A stretch of DNA of 64,000 nucleotides, taken from NCBI RefSeq assembly GCF_020360975.1, contig NW_025408676.1, forward strand, positions 868,001 through 932,000, in the 5' to 3' direction. The notes beneath the pieces are model-generated. The model was not told where the DNA came from. It did not search any database and was given only the letters and a program-made list of their open reading frames with translations. The translations under genes were made by a program, and so were the position numbers. Below, one piece after another: positions 45,131-54,994 of the stretch (position 1 is its first letter; the number at the start of each line of letters is the position of its first letter). This stretch comes from Hirsutella rhossiliensis (lineage: Eukaryota > Ascomycota > Sordariomycetes > Hypocreales > Ophiocordycipitaceae).

Positions 45131-45406
45131 ATGAAGACTTCGATATTCCTTTCGGTGACCCTACTCGGCATGGGACTTGCGAGCCCGCCTCCGTATGGGA
45201 GGCTGGAGGGTCGTGACTGCATCCCGCAAGGAGTGGTCTGCAATACTCAGGGTAAAAAGGGAAACTGCTGCCCTGGCTCGTTCTGTTTGCAAACAGGGGT
45301 AAGTGGCTTGACTTCGTTCTTGGAGCCCAGAGTTATGATCGTATCTAACAAAACGTAGCCATCTAGCGGTTTTTCGATCTGTTTCCCAGATGGGAGCAGA
45401 GGATGA
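45131..45406 (+). CDS. Small secreted cystine-knot-like protein (71 aa, two exons)
   Basis: Exons 45131-45298 and 45359-45406. The 60-nt intron has a GTAAGT donor, a CTAAC branch and a TAG acceptor. Signal peptide MKTSIFLSVTLLGMGLAS is followed by a short pro-like segment and six cysteines spaced C-x6-C-x8-CC-x4-C-x11-C. The sixth cysteine comes only from exon 2, which supports the splice. The spacing fits the inhibitor-cystine-knot class, seen in several fungal effectors and defence peptides; no specific family is recognised. TATA box and leader are in place upstream. The gene is intact within a stretch of dead genes. Unspliced reading would lose the last cysteine. Confidence 0.75.
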
Positions 45407-47010
45407 GGACAAAAACGGAGTTGGCTTATGGTGGCCGTCCTGGGGTGATCAGCGCGTTGCAGACGAGCGTTGCAGACAAACATTCAACATCTCACACGGC
45501 AAGCCTTGGTCAATTCTCCATCTCTCCCTTGTTCCTGGCCAGTATTGAGGGCGACCTTTGTCTGCTGTTAGTTATCGGTTACCAGATAGTAGACCAGATG
45601 TGGTCGAAATCTGACGAGCCCGCTTCAACTTATCTGTATCGTGTCCTATGTGATATTGGAGTTTTCAGAAAGAATCATGCCTTTTAGGGTTTTGTATGTT
45701 CAGCCAATTATACATGTATATTATGCACATTTTAAAAAGAAAGAATAAGACATTAAAGGCGTAGTTTATAACATGGATCTAAGACTACTAACGTATAGCT
45801 TACTTATTATGTTAAGCTGCTAAGTATAGCACTAATTACTTGCAAGTCCTATTACGCTAAACCGTCTCTATTTTTCTGTAGTGAACCCTTGCGCAGGGCT
45901 CCTTTTCCTTCAATTTCGGCGGTGGCCTTTTCTGTATACGACCGGCCTCTTGAGCGGAAATAAGGTCAAGAACCAAGTAACACGGATATCCGCATTGAAT
46001 CTGGCCGTACATGTGGCTGCCCATATTGTTGGGATCCTTGTCCCTATGAGTCTTTATCGTCATCATAAAACCAGAATAGATAGAGGTCTGCTTTTGGCCC
46101 TTTCGGCCACCCCGAGTATAATCCAAGCCTTCGTCCCACTCACACGTGGCCGTCACTGCCAGCCTCAACGCCAAGCTGGTGCGCCTGCCTACAGAAGGCT
46201 AACACGTTTCGCATCGCTGTTGGATGGGGTCGGGCTCCCTCCAGCCATTCTCTTCGGGTAAGCTCGTCTTGCCTCGCCTATGTTTTTGGAACGTCTCCGA
46301 GCAACGATGATCGAGGACGGCAGAGAGGAGCCTTCACAACGCGCATATCATGGATCGGTGATGGCGTTGACGAAGCGTATACACCTACGTGGGTATACAA
46401 GAGAGCCTGCGCCAGCCCAATCATCCGAATTCGGTCGGGCCAGCCTTGAACGTCAAGGGAAACACTAAACTCGGCAGAGCTGGGGTTAAATCTGAAACAC
46501 ACTCGGCTTGATGGATTCGTGCTTAGACTTGCGGCCCTTGCCTAAACAAGGCACACCCGCACGATGGCGCAACACCCGCTAGGCTAGAGAACGAGGATAT
46601 CGGCAACGACCCATTGTGGCAGTCTTCGTTCCGATTATGCTCTATCAAGCATCACCCTGTACATGTCCCTCATGACCTATATGATGATTATTAACGGTCT
46701 CCAAGCCCCTATGTCAACTACTCTCGACTTGTTTGAACCAATATCGGTGCTTGGCAGTGGGCACCCATCAATGCCGCAGTGAAGCAAGCTGGTTTTCTGT
46801 TCCGCGGCCTTATTACTGTACGTATAGATGTTATTATACCGCTTCATCATCCCAATGCCAATAGTATATAAAGTCTGTTCGTTTCCTCGATGCTCTCGGC
46901 TGACCGACAAATATCAGCTGCTCAAAGCACAGCCACCTTCATTCATTCTCTTTCCCTCATCCTAAACACGGGCTTTTCCATCATTCCTTGACTCTTCTCT
47001 GTCTGCCAAA
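45407..47010. other. Gene-poor stretch
   Basis: A minus-strand open frame at 45857-46174 (CEWDEGLDYTRGGRKG, IQCGYPCYLVLD) has four cysteines and might be the remnant of another secreted protein, but no start or signal peptide can be joined to it. The last 150 bp are the promoter of the next gene. Confidence 0.4.
46865..46872 (+). promoter_or_regulatory. TATA box of the 47011 gene
   Basis: TATATAAA, 139 bp before the ATG. Confidence 0.55.
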
Positions 47011-47693
47011 ATGAAGTACACCACCACTCTCGCTGCTCTCTTTGTTGGACTGGCCTCGGCCCACCCGGCCATTCAGGTCTCTACCAGCGGGCAGGACGGG
47101 ATGACTTCTGTCGGTGGACAAGGCGGAGAGGTCTCTGTCGCCGGAGACGGCGCCTGGGCCTCTGTCGGCGGCAAGGGCGGCAAGGGCGTCAAAGGAAGCG
47201 GAGGTGGCCAGGACGGCCAGGACGGCCAGGACGGCCGTGACGGCCATGACGGCCAGGATGGCCATGACACGCAGGTCTCTGTCACCGGAGATGACACCTG
47301 GGCCTCTGTCGGCGGCAAGGGCGGCAAGGGTGGCAAAGGCAGCGGAGGTGGCCAGGACGGCCAGGACGGCCAGAACGCGAAGGTCTCCGCCGTCGGAGCA
47401 GACGCGCGAGCCTCTGCCAACGGGAATAGTGCTGCCAGCGCCCCATGTGCTGCCCGAGGAGACGGCGCTGCCGGCGCGGACGCTTCCATTCATGGCGATG
47501 GCGCCGACGGCGCTGACGCTTTTGTCAATGGCTCTATTAACGGCGATTTCTGCAAGCCTCCCAGCAGCCACAATGAGCAAGCCAAGAAGCCCATCAGTGT
47601 AAGTTTTCTTTTTCCCATTGTTGACTTGTCATCGTGCATCATCCATTCCAAAAAATGTCGCCGGTTGCTAACCAATATGGCTTATAGTGCTAG
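47011..47693 (+). CDS. Secreted glycine-rich, collagen-like repeat protein (197 aa, two exons)
   Basis: Exon 1 47011-47598, intron 47599-47687 (GTAAGT donor, GCTAAC branch, TAG acceptor); exon 2 holds a single Cys codon and TAG. Signal peptide MKYTTTLAALFVGLASA. The mature protein has two long repeats of about 50 and 40 residues (VSV-GD--WASVGGKGGKG, then GSGGGQDGQDGQ) and a partial third, with G-x-D collagen-like triplets (GQDGQDGRDGHDG). Cysteines are few: one mid-chain, one in DFCKPP, and the last residue. Asp and His in the triplets could bind metal or water. It is likely a cell-surface or matrix protein; no family recognised. The single-codon last exon, which adds a C-terminal Cys, is unusual. 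Confidence 0.75.
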
Positions 47694-48394
47694 GCGAGCA
47701 ATGATTTGAGGCATGCCCTCATAGAGCTGGATTCTTTCTTGGCTGAGTCTGATGGGCAGGAAGCTTTTGTTCAAGGACTAACCTGAAACACGATGCTTCG
47801 TTTCTTTAGATGTTTTGTGGCTCAGCCATCAACGAGCTTTGCACTGTCAACCCAGCTCCTCAGAATTGCTAGTAGCTAGCTAGGTCGCGTTTTGCAGGAT
47901 CACACAGTCCGATTTAGTCTTAACATACACTCTATCTCTCCGTTAATTAAAGTAGTAGTAATTTAAGGGGTTCGTCGCAGTAGCAGGGCTAGGATTTAGA
48001 TCTCTCGCCGAGAGACACTCCTGCTTCTGAGAGGAATAAGCGATTTCGCATAAGGCTTTGGCGCCAATACACGATTTCTCCCGCTCGTTGCAAAGCCTTT
48101 TTCGACATTTCGATTCCGCATCGGCAGGAACGGAGGTTGTTTAGAAGAAGCTGGAATCGAGCAAGTCCTTTTTCATATATTGACGCGCCCCCAATTCGTC
48201 CAAGTCGGCTTGGGGGCTTCTCCACCGGTGCTTCAAGTTGACCTGGTAAGTGTCAAGCTGGTAAAATACCGCTACACCAGGCAAATAGCACCCCTAGTAT
48301 AGGTGTTATTAACGCGTATTATAAGTCTATTCTCTGCACTGACAGTATGATTGTTCCACGCGGCGCTTCGTGACTGCCTCACGTTTTCAACCCC

Positions 48395-48525
48395 GTCGCT
48401 TTGAGTCCGCTGAGAGGGTTCCCCGAGGTGCTTTGAGCTGGTTCGGGATTTTTCCCCTTAGGCATTGACTTGGTTCGGGAGTTTCCCTCCCAAGGCTTGA
48501 AGTTGATTGGGGACTTGCCCCTCCG
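48395..48525 (+). repeat. Degenerate 33-bp tandem repeat (4 units)
   Basis: Units start at 48395, 48428, 48461 and 48494 (33, 33, 33, 32 bp) with core CTTTGAGCTGGTTCGGGA followed by TTTCCCCT. A partial fifth follows, and a related stray copy lies near 48205-48240. Confidence 0.75.
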
Positions 48526-50364
48526 GTGCTGTTCGGCGCTTTAGTCCCAGCATCGCCACTGCTATGTGTCTTTATTTGGTCCTCAAGGGTTAGTCTCTCA
48601 ACCGGGTAGGTTTGTTTTCTGCAACTGGGTTAAGAACCTTTTTTGCTGCTACGCGAAGCTGTTTGTCGATCTCTTTGACGCCTACGCTGTCGACCGTTTT
48701 ACCGTGTACAATCAATGGTGGTAGAATGTTCCCACGATCGTCCAAACGAGTAGAAGCTGACTACTGTGGCTTCCTAAACACCGTTGTTCGCCGTAAAAGT
48801 GCGGTGCACGTGTCGCGCGTTAAAATAGATAAAGATAGACTTCGTCCATTCGTCTGCTCTGTTACCGTGTTATGTGGAATAGGCATACCGTAACGTTCGC
48901 TGGAAGGTCTGGTACAAGGTCAGCTGGAAAAGTCCTAAAGCTGACCGCGGCACTCCGTAGCTGCCTACATCGTACTGGTCATCCGTATAAGGCGGCGTCC
49001 TATGGCTAATTACATGGCCTAAAGCAATATGAGGGGACTACGGGAGATAATATAAATGTTAAAGAGAGCTCCATTAATACGGTTATAGGGGGCTTAATAC
49101 CTTAGTGAGTATATATTACGTTCAGGCATAGCCATCGTATAGATTTCATCAGGTGGTTACTATGCAGCATGAATTAGTTGGAACAATCAAATTGCAGGAT
49201 AGAGCTCCTGGAGACCATCTCGGCGTATGCCTCTATTAGGTATAGCTCGAGACTCAGGATTTCTAAGGCAAAAGCCTGTGATGGTGGGTGATCAAACTCG
49301 GGCCGGCTATTGAGACTTGCGGGCTGCTATCGGGCGCCCACTTAAGCCAGCCGTCACATAGACGTTTAGGTTATCGCAGGGTCACATCACGATACCTTTG
49401 TGACCCCAAGTTTGTTCCAGGAGACTCAACTTGCTAACCGGCACGGCTCTTTGTCTTTGTGAGCCTACGTCAGGGGCCTGTTGTGTAAGCTTTATAATAC
49501 AAACGCTGTGGTTGACTGGCCCAGCTGATTTCGAGGCAATGGGAGCGCTCGAGGGTTCCAAAGCCGTTCTTGTTTAGCCCCGAGCTTCATCGCAAGATAT
49601 GCTGTTTACCTTGAGAAATGACAGCCTTAACCCTTAAAACGTCGCTTGGCCAGCTACATCCGCGACTCCGCGTAGGCAATTGTGGATTAATTGACGATCC
49701 ACTCAGCCAATTGTTCCCTGACCAAGTCCACGTGCACTATCAATAGACAAATGTCTATGATAGGGAAATCGCTGAGGACCCGTACTGTAGGCTGGATGCC
49801 CTGTATTTCATCAGAATGCACAGAATCCAATCCCGCATTGTGTCTTCGGGCTACCTTCCCAAAGGAGTTCATGCGACCCTCTCAAAGGCTCAAACGGTGC
49901 CGCCCCGTGTCCGGAACGAGCCATGCGGTCTATCACACGACAATTGACACAGACTAGATGGCTGACCGCGGTTGGGCCGAATATCCCTGGTGATCTAAGC
50001 ATTGAGATTCTTGATTTATATCTGGGTCCATGGCGTGACAGGCTTCCAGGGCTTCCAGTCGCGTCTATACTAGTTCACTTAAAGTGGCATTGAAAAGTCA
50101 GGGCCTGTGAGGGAGGTAAATAAGTTAATAACAGAGAGCTCATAACGGGTAATAAACCTGAACAGGGGAAGTAACGTGGTTTAAAAGAGGGCAGTGACCA
50201 CGCGGGCCGAACCACATTGATACGGGAACCGCGCTATAAAGGGCCTTATAGGCGATGCTAAAGCTGTTTCATCCACCAGTGTACCTGTGGTCTGGCTTGG
50301 TTCAAGTTTCTTGCTCCTTACTGTCGAGATCAAGCCGCTTCCTCATGCAAAAGGCAAGGACCAT

Positions 50365-50551
50365 CGCCATTTAGCAGGTCGTAGTCAATCATCATACGGC
50401 AGCGTGCGTGTCTCCATCGTATATATACCTCAGCCAAATTCCACTCCTTGAGGCAGAAAGTCAAGAGCCGCTCGTTTCCTGGCTGCTAAGGGATATTCTG
50501 ACCCCATAGTTAACGGTCATCCATCCTGTCTGCGTCACTTATTCTATGATA
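50365..50551 (+). repeat. Diverged repeat, copy B
   Basis: Partner of 43238-43440 in the same orientation, 7.1 kb apart. Both arms include a TATA-like segment (here TATATATA at about 50421). Confidence 0.55.
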
Positions 50552-50661
50552 TGAGCGGAGAAGAGTACGGTTTAAGACAAAGCTGTCGATTCTGCCCTTT
50601 AGGTCCCGAATAAGACGTGTGAACGGTACAGAAATGCTGAATCCTAGAACTATGACCGCCC

Positions 50662-51976
50662 TCAATCCCAATAAATGATGGGCTTCACCACCTGTGTGCC
50701 TAGTAGTTAGCAAAGAGTATCCAAGATTCGAGGAAAGAATCGGTTCACCTTGGCATGACGCAGATCGTCCAACGCAGTCTCGAAATCTCTCACCGAGTAG
50801 ACTTTACACAATTTGTCCACGGGAAAGTGCCCTTGTTGGTGAAGTTCCATCAACTTGGGAATAAACTGGCCAGACAAGAAGTGTTAATAGCGAATAGCTG
50901 AAGAAGTAAAGGTATAAGTGCTGACCTTTTGGGGGTGCGAACCACCTTCAACAACTCCAATGTACGACTTGTTCTCAAGTAGAAAAGCTTGAGGCTCAAT
51001 CCTGACGACGCTGCTCGGTGGTGGAACGCCAACCGACGTTGCAGTGCCTCTCGGAGCCAGACATCCAAACAGCGACTCAATGACGGCGATGCTGCCGGTG
51101 CAGTCGATGGCAAAGTCAGCCCCTCCGTCGGTGAGCTCTCGGATCTTTGCCCCGACACCCCCTTCTCCACATGTTTTGGAGTTTACTACATCTGTCGCTC
51201 CAAACTCGGCTGCAATGGCGAGCTTTTCATCGACGACATCCACAGCCACGAGCTGCTTGACTTGAAGATATGCAGCCGCCATGACCGCGGCGAGACCGAC
51301 GCTTCCAACGCCAAAAATGACAACTGATTGCGTCTTGTCTGGCTTGAGAGTATTGAGCACGGTGCCCGCTCCAGTCTGGAAGCCACAGCCGAGAGGGGCG
51401 TAGTAAGGAAGCGACTCGGGGTAGGGGCATTTTACCACGCTTCGCTCAGCCACGACGGACATGCGAGAGAAGGAGGACTGTCCGAAACATTGGCTGCGAA
51501 CCGGTGTTCCGTCTTCAAGCCGTGCTGGAGTAGAGCCATCTGAAAGGCGAACTGAGCCGACGTTGACCGGCGAGTGGATGTGGCAGCAGGAGGGATTCTC
51601 GGCGATGCACTGCTTGCATTTTCCACAGACGTTGAAGGAGAGAAGAACATGGTCGCCGAGTTGTAGGGATTTGTCCTTGACATCACTGCCCAAGGCTCGT
51701 ATGATGCCTGCGCCTTCGTGGCCGAAAATTGCCGGAAACTCGACTCCTGGCAACAGGCCTGCTTGAAGAAGGTTATCCTACCAGTCATCCATGAGTAATT
51801 GGTCAACTCGAGACTGGCTTGGCAGAACCGACCGTCTGGCAAATACCAGAGTACTTCATCTCCACAAGCACTTCGTCGGAGCGTACTTGATCGAGAATGA
51901 TGTTCTTCATCTCGAATCTGTCGCCTGGCTTGTGAACAACCAACGCCTCAGTGGCGAGGTTGGTAGGCAGCGCCAT
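50662..51976 (-). CDS. Zinc-dependent alcohol dehydrogenase (aryl/benzyl-alcohol type)
   Basis: Four exons on the minus strand: 51976-51833, 51777-50926, 50865-50749, 50691-50662; 380 aa. Exon joins restore ICQTDNLLQAGLLPG and the usual ending HAKVVKPIIYWD. Catalytic zinc ligands are Cys in YSGICQT, His in GHEGAG and a later Cys. The structural zinc loop CGKCKQCIAENPSCC is complete. The NAD(P) site is IFGVGSVGLAAV, about residues 205-216. It should oxidise alcohols or reduce aldehydes in the cytosol. The first intron has a rare GTCGGT donor and the last exon is only ten codons. It is divergent from an MFS transporter across 690 bp, so co-regulation is possible. Intact. Confidence 0.88.
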
Positions 51977-52666
51977 GATGGAAGATGATGGTACAAGTTA
52001 CAAGGCAACAGAAACTATGATCTTGCTGGGAGAGGAGCTTAAGGTGTGCCGGTACGCTAATATCTTAAATTCTAACATAATTTATGGTCACCCAAGCTTG
52101 ATTAAATAGTAATTTTCCAAGATCTGCACAAGCATGTCCCGCAGGGCAAGTTTCAAGTTGCGAAACACAATGCCATCATGGCAGTTCCGAAGCTTTCCGC
52201 CATATTCAGGGGCTCTTATCTCTGTCGGATGAGTTTCAGTTTGTGAAATGGAGAGAAGGGTGACGCGGAGTGCATGAATCTTGGCAGACCCCATCCAGGG
52301 ATCAGGCGCGGGGAATCTGGGGTAAGTCGGTGCATGAGAGGGTTGAGTCGATTAGATTGTGGGTGGGTGTGAAAGGTTACTTTGTATGCTCGGGTATGCG
52401 GCCTCACTTGGGAGTCGTAACAGAGGCTGACATGTCGGAAATGCTTCCAGGGTTCCGACATGGAGTTGTAGGGCTCACCCACGCACCTCGATATCCAACC
52501 TGGCTTTGGAACTCCGCTTCCCTGATAAGGCTGAAGCAAGGCGACATCAAACGCTTGTCCCCGTCGTCCATCTTAATCTCCTCACCAGACTCTACCACGC
52601 ACTCATCTGGCTGCCTCAGCTGCAATACATGCCCTATAAGCCATTCCCTGCCCGGTACTGTTCAAA
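51977..52666. other. Bidirectional promoter region between ADH and MFS
   Basis: 690 bp between two divergently transcribed genes. No additional gene is recognised. Confidence 0.6.
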
Positions 52667-54667
52667 ATGCAGACCGAATCTCGCCGAGAGGTATGTTAGA
52701 ACGACCTAGTAATCAAGATTCTTCGTCTACGTCTCTGACAGTCTTCGTTCGCAGGAGCTAGAGCAGATCCAGAATGAGCTGGACGTTGAAATCATTCCGG
52801 GCACCGAGGTCATGGCGGACCTTGGCAGCCATCACGCTGTGAACAGCGACGACAGTCCCCATCGATTCCTTGTACCCCAGCCCTCGGATGATCCTCATGA
52901 CCCCCTCAACTGGACTGTGGCGTGGAAGCTTTCTGCTCTCACGGCCGTGTCTACCATGAGCTTCACTCAAGGATTTGCGCCCTTGGCCCTCGGTCCGATG
53001 TTTGGATACCTTATGAAAGACTACAACAGGTCTTTGGCCGATGTCATTCAGTTCACCGGAGTTACCATTCTAGTTCTTGGCTTCAGCAACTTCCTCTGGT
53101 GGGCCGACCGCGTACATACATCGACGTGAGAGCTGAACTCGCTGACGTGGCACTGCACAGGGTTCCAATATCCACCTCTTTCGGCCGACGTCCTGTTCTG
53201 ATTGCTTCCCAAGTGGTGTGCTTGGCTTCCCATATTTGGCGAGCCAAGGCAACTACGTACGATAGCTTCATGGGAGCCGCCATGTAAGACGCGCAGTGCA
53301 GCCACATGCCCAATACCCCGTCACCTACTGAACGACACAGTTTGAGCGGCATCGGAGCAGGTCCCGGAGAGACAATTCAGCCTAGCATCATTGCCGACAT
53401 CTTCTTCCTCCATGACCGTGGAAAGTGGAACACGATGTACTGGGTCTTATACACCGGAGCATTGATCGTACGTTGACACCCTTTGGAGATTTGCACTCTG
53501 AGTAAGCTAATAGTTCCAGGTGGCGCCCATCGTTGCAGGAGCAATGGCCGATCACGACGGATGGCCGTCTTTTTGGTGGCTTAATGCCGCCATGACAGGC
53601 TGCTCTCTCGTCGCGATTGTCTTTGGCTTCCCCGAGACCATGTTTAGCCGCGTAGAGACTTTCGCAGGCGAGCTTCCGAGACCCAAGGCCTCGTCAAAGG
53701 TCACCGAGATTCTGCGCGACAAGGGGAGTTCGAGTATAGGCCCCAAGGGAAGCCAGGTAAACGTAACCTCTGAGCCAGATGCTTGCCTTGGAAAAGGTAC
53801 GCCGAGTCGTCAGCAGTGGTGGCCGTATCAACCAAACCCGTCTCCGTTTCGATCAATCATGCGCGACCTCTGGATTCCCTGGAAGCTCTTCTCCTTTCCG
53901 ATCGTTCTTTTTGCGTCCTTCGTCGTCAGCTGGAGCTGCAGCTTTATTCTGATCCTCAATCTTACCCAAACCCAAGTATTTTCTGCGCCTCCGTATAATC
54001 TGAGCTCACAATCGATTGGTATGCTCGGGAACTTTGTGGTTATAAATGCCAGGATACTAACCCGGTGGAACAGGCTTTCTCAACTTCTCGCTCCTTGTCG
54101 GAGCCCTGATCGGCCTTGCCACGGCAGGGCCTTTCAGCGACTGGGTTTCTGCCCGTGCAACGCGGCGCAACCACGGCATTCGCGAGCCGGAGATGCGCCT
54201 CCCTGCCATGGTTCCGTATGTCCTGCTCATGGCCTTTGGGCATATCATTACGGCAATTGGCTACCAACGCAAGTGGCCGTGGCACGTCATTGTGATCCTC
54301 GGCTATACATGCGCGGGTATCCAAGTTGCCGGCTTGCCTAGTATTAGCAGCACCTACGCCGTGGACAGCTACAAGCCCGTCGCTGGCTCGCTCTTCGTTG
54401 CCATCACTGTTAATAAGAATCTGTGGGGTTATGGGATGGGACGATTTATTACGCCTTGGACAGAAGAAAGGGGGTAGGTCCATCCAAACTGTCCCCGGCT
54501 CCCAGTCAAAACCCCTCCCAAGTCTAACGTCATGTTTCAGGTTTATCGAGGCCTTTATGGTGAACATGGCCCTCACATTTGCGTGGTGCCTGTTTGGGGT
54601 GATTTTTTACTACTATGGAAAGACATTTAGGAGGTGGACCAAGGATAGCATCATCCATAGGCTGTAG
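52667..54667 (+). CDS. MFS transporter, DHA1-type
   Basis: Seven exons: 52667-52690, 52755-53098, 53161-53283, 53341-53467, 53520-54018, 54074-54473, 54541-54667; 547 aa. Exon 1 has only eight codons. The N-terminal cytosolic tail carries DDPHDPLNWTVAWK, the DP-NW signature before helix 1 in this subfamily. Helix 2/3 loop GRRPVLI and ILSGIGAGPGETIQPSIIADIF follow, with about 12 predicted helices and a central hydrophilic loop of about 90 residues. Every junction keeps the frame. The substrate is unknown; such pumps export drugs or small metabolites. Its divergent partner is the alcohol dehydrogenase, suggesting export of, or protection from, an alcohol or aldehyde compound. Appears intact. 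Confidence 0.85.
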
Positions 54668-54757
54668 CCGGCTAGCAGCCTCAAAGAGTTGGACTAAAGA
54701 GACCATTGTTGCCCCCTGTTCAAGAACTATGGTGCCAGACCACAATAACCAGTCATC

Positions 54758-54994
54758 TTATCCGACACAAACATAGGTACCGTCTGGTTGGTAGGTGCAG
54801 TGCTAAGGTGGCATGACTTATCAGAACGTCGTTCAAACGAGGCCAAATCGGAGCTCACTCACCGGGACATTGTTGCAGTGCTGAACGCCGTTCTGGTCAA
54901 TGTAGCATTGTCGCTTGTCGTGTTGGGCCTCTTCGGCCGCCTGGACCAGGGCGAATCCGGCGAGGAGGGTGAATAGAGTGCTGAGGACCTTCAT
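54758..54994 (-). CDS. Tiny secreted peptide precursor with Kex2 site (58 aa, two exons)
   Basis: Exon 1 54994-54863, 60-nt intron (GTGAGT donor, CTGAT branch, CTTAG acceptor), exon 2 54802-54758. Signal peptide MKVLSTLFTLLAGFALVQA, a short acidic pro-segment EEAQHD, then KR, a Kex2 cleavage site at residues 27-28, leaving a 30-residue mature peptide that begins Gln-Cys. Four cysteines (30, 40, 46, 56) could form two disulphides, with half contributed by exon 2. The Gln end could become pyroglutamate. A TATA-like GTATAAG lies about 115 bp upstream. No family recognised; it could be a signalling peptide, effector or antimicrobial. It is tail-to-tail with the MFS gene, 90 bp apart. Confidence 0.7.

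Larger units (their letters stand above)
47694..50661. other. Long region without recognisable gene
   Basis: It contains a degenerate 33-bp tandem repeat (48395-48525) and one arm of a diverged repeat (50365-50551). A minus-strand frame at 48600-48890 reads NILPPLIVHGKTV, faintly like a DDE transposase strand, too weak to call. Confidence 0.45.

Noticed and set aside
45857..46174. Four-cysteine minus-strand frame as an intact secreted protein
   Set aside because: No ATG with signal peptide can be joined by a plausible splice; may be a remnant.
48600..48890. DDE transposase remnant on the minus strand
   Set aside because: Only one weak motif-like strand (LPPLIVHGK); no DDE triad or TIRs found.
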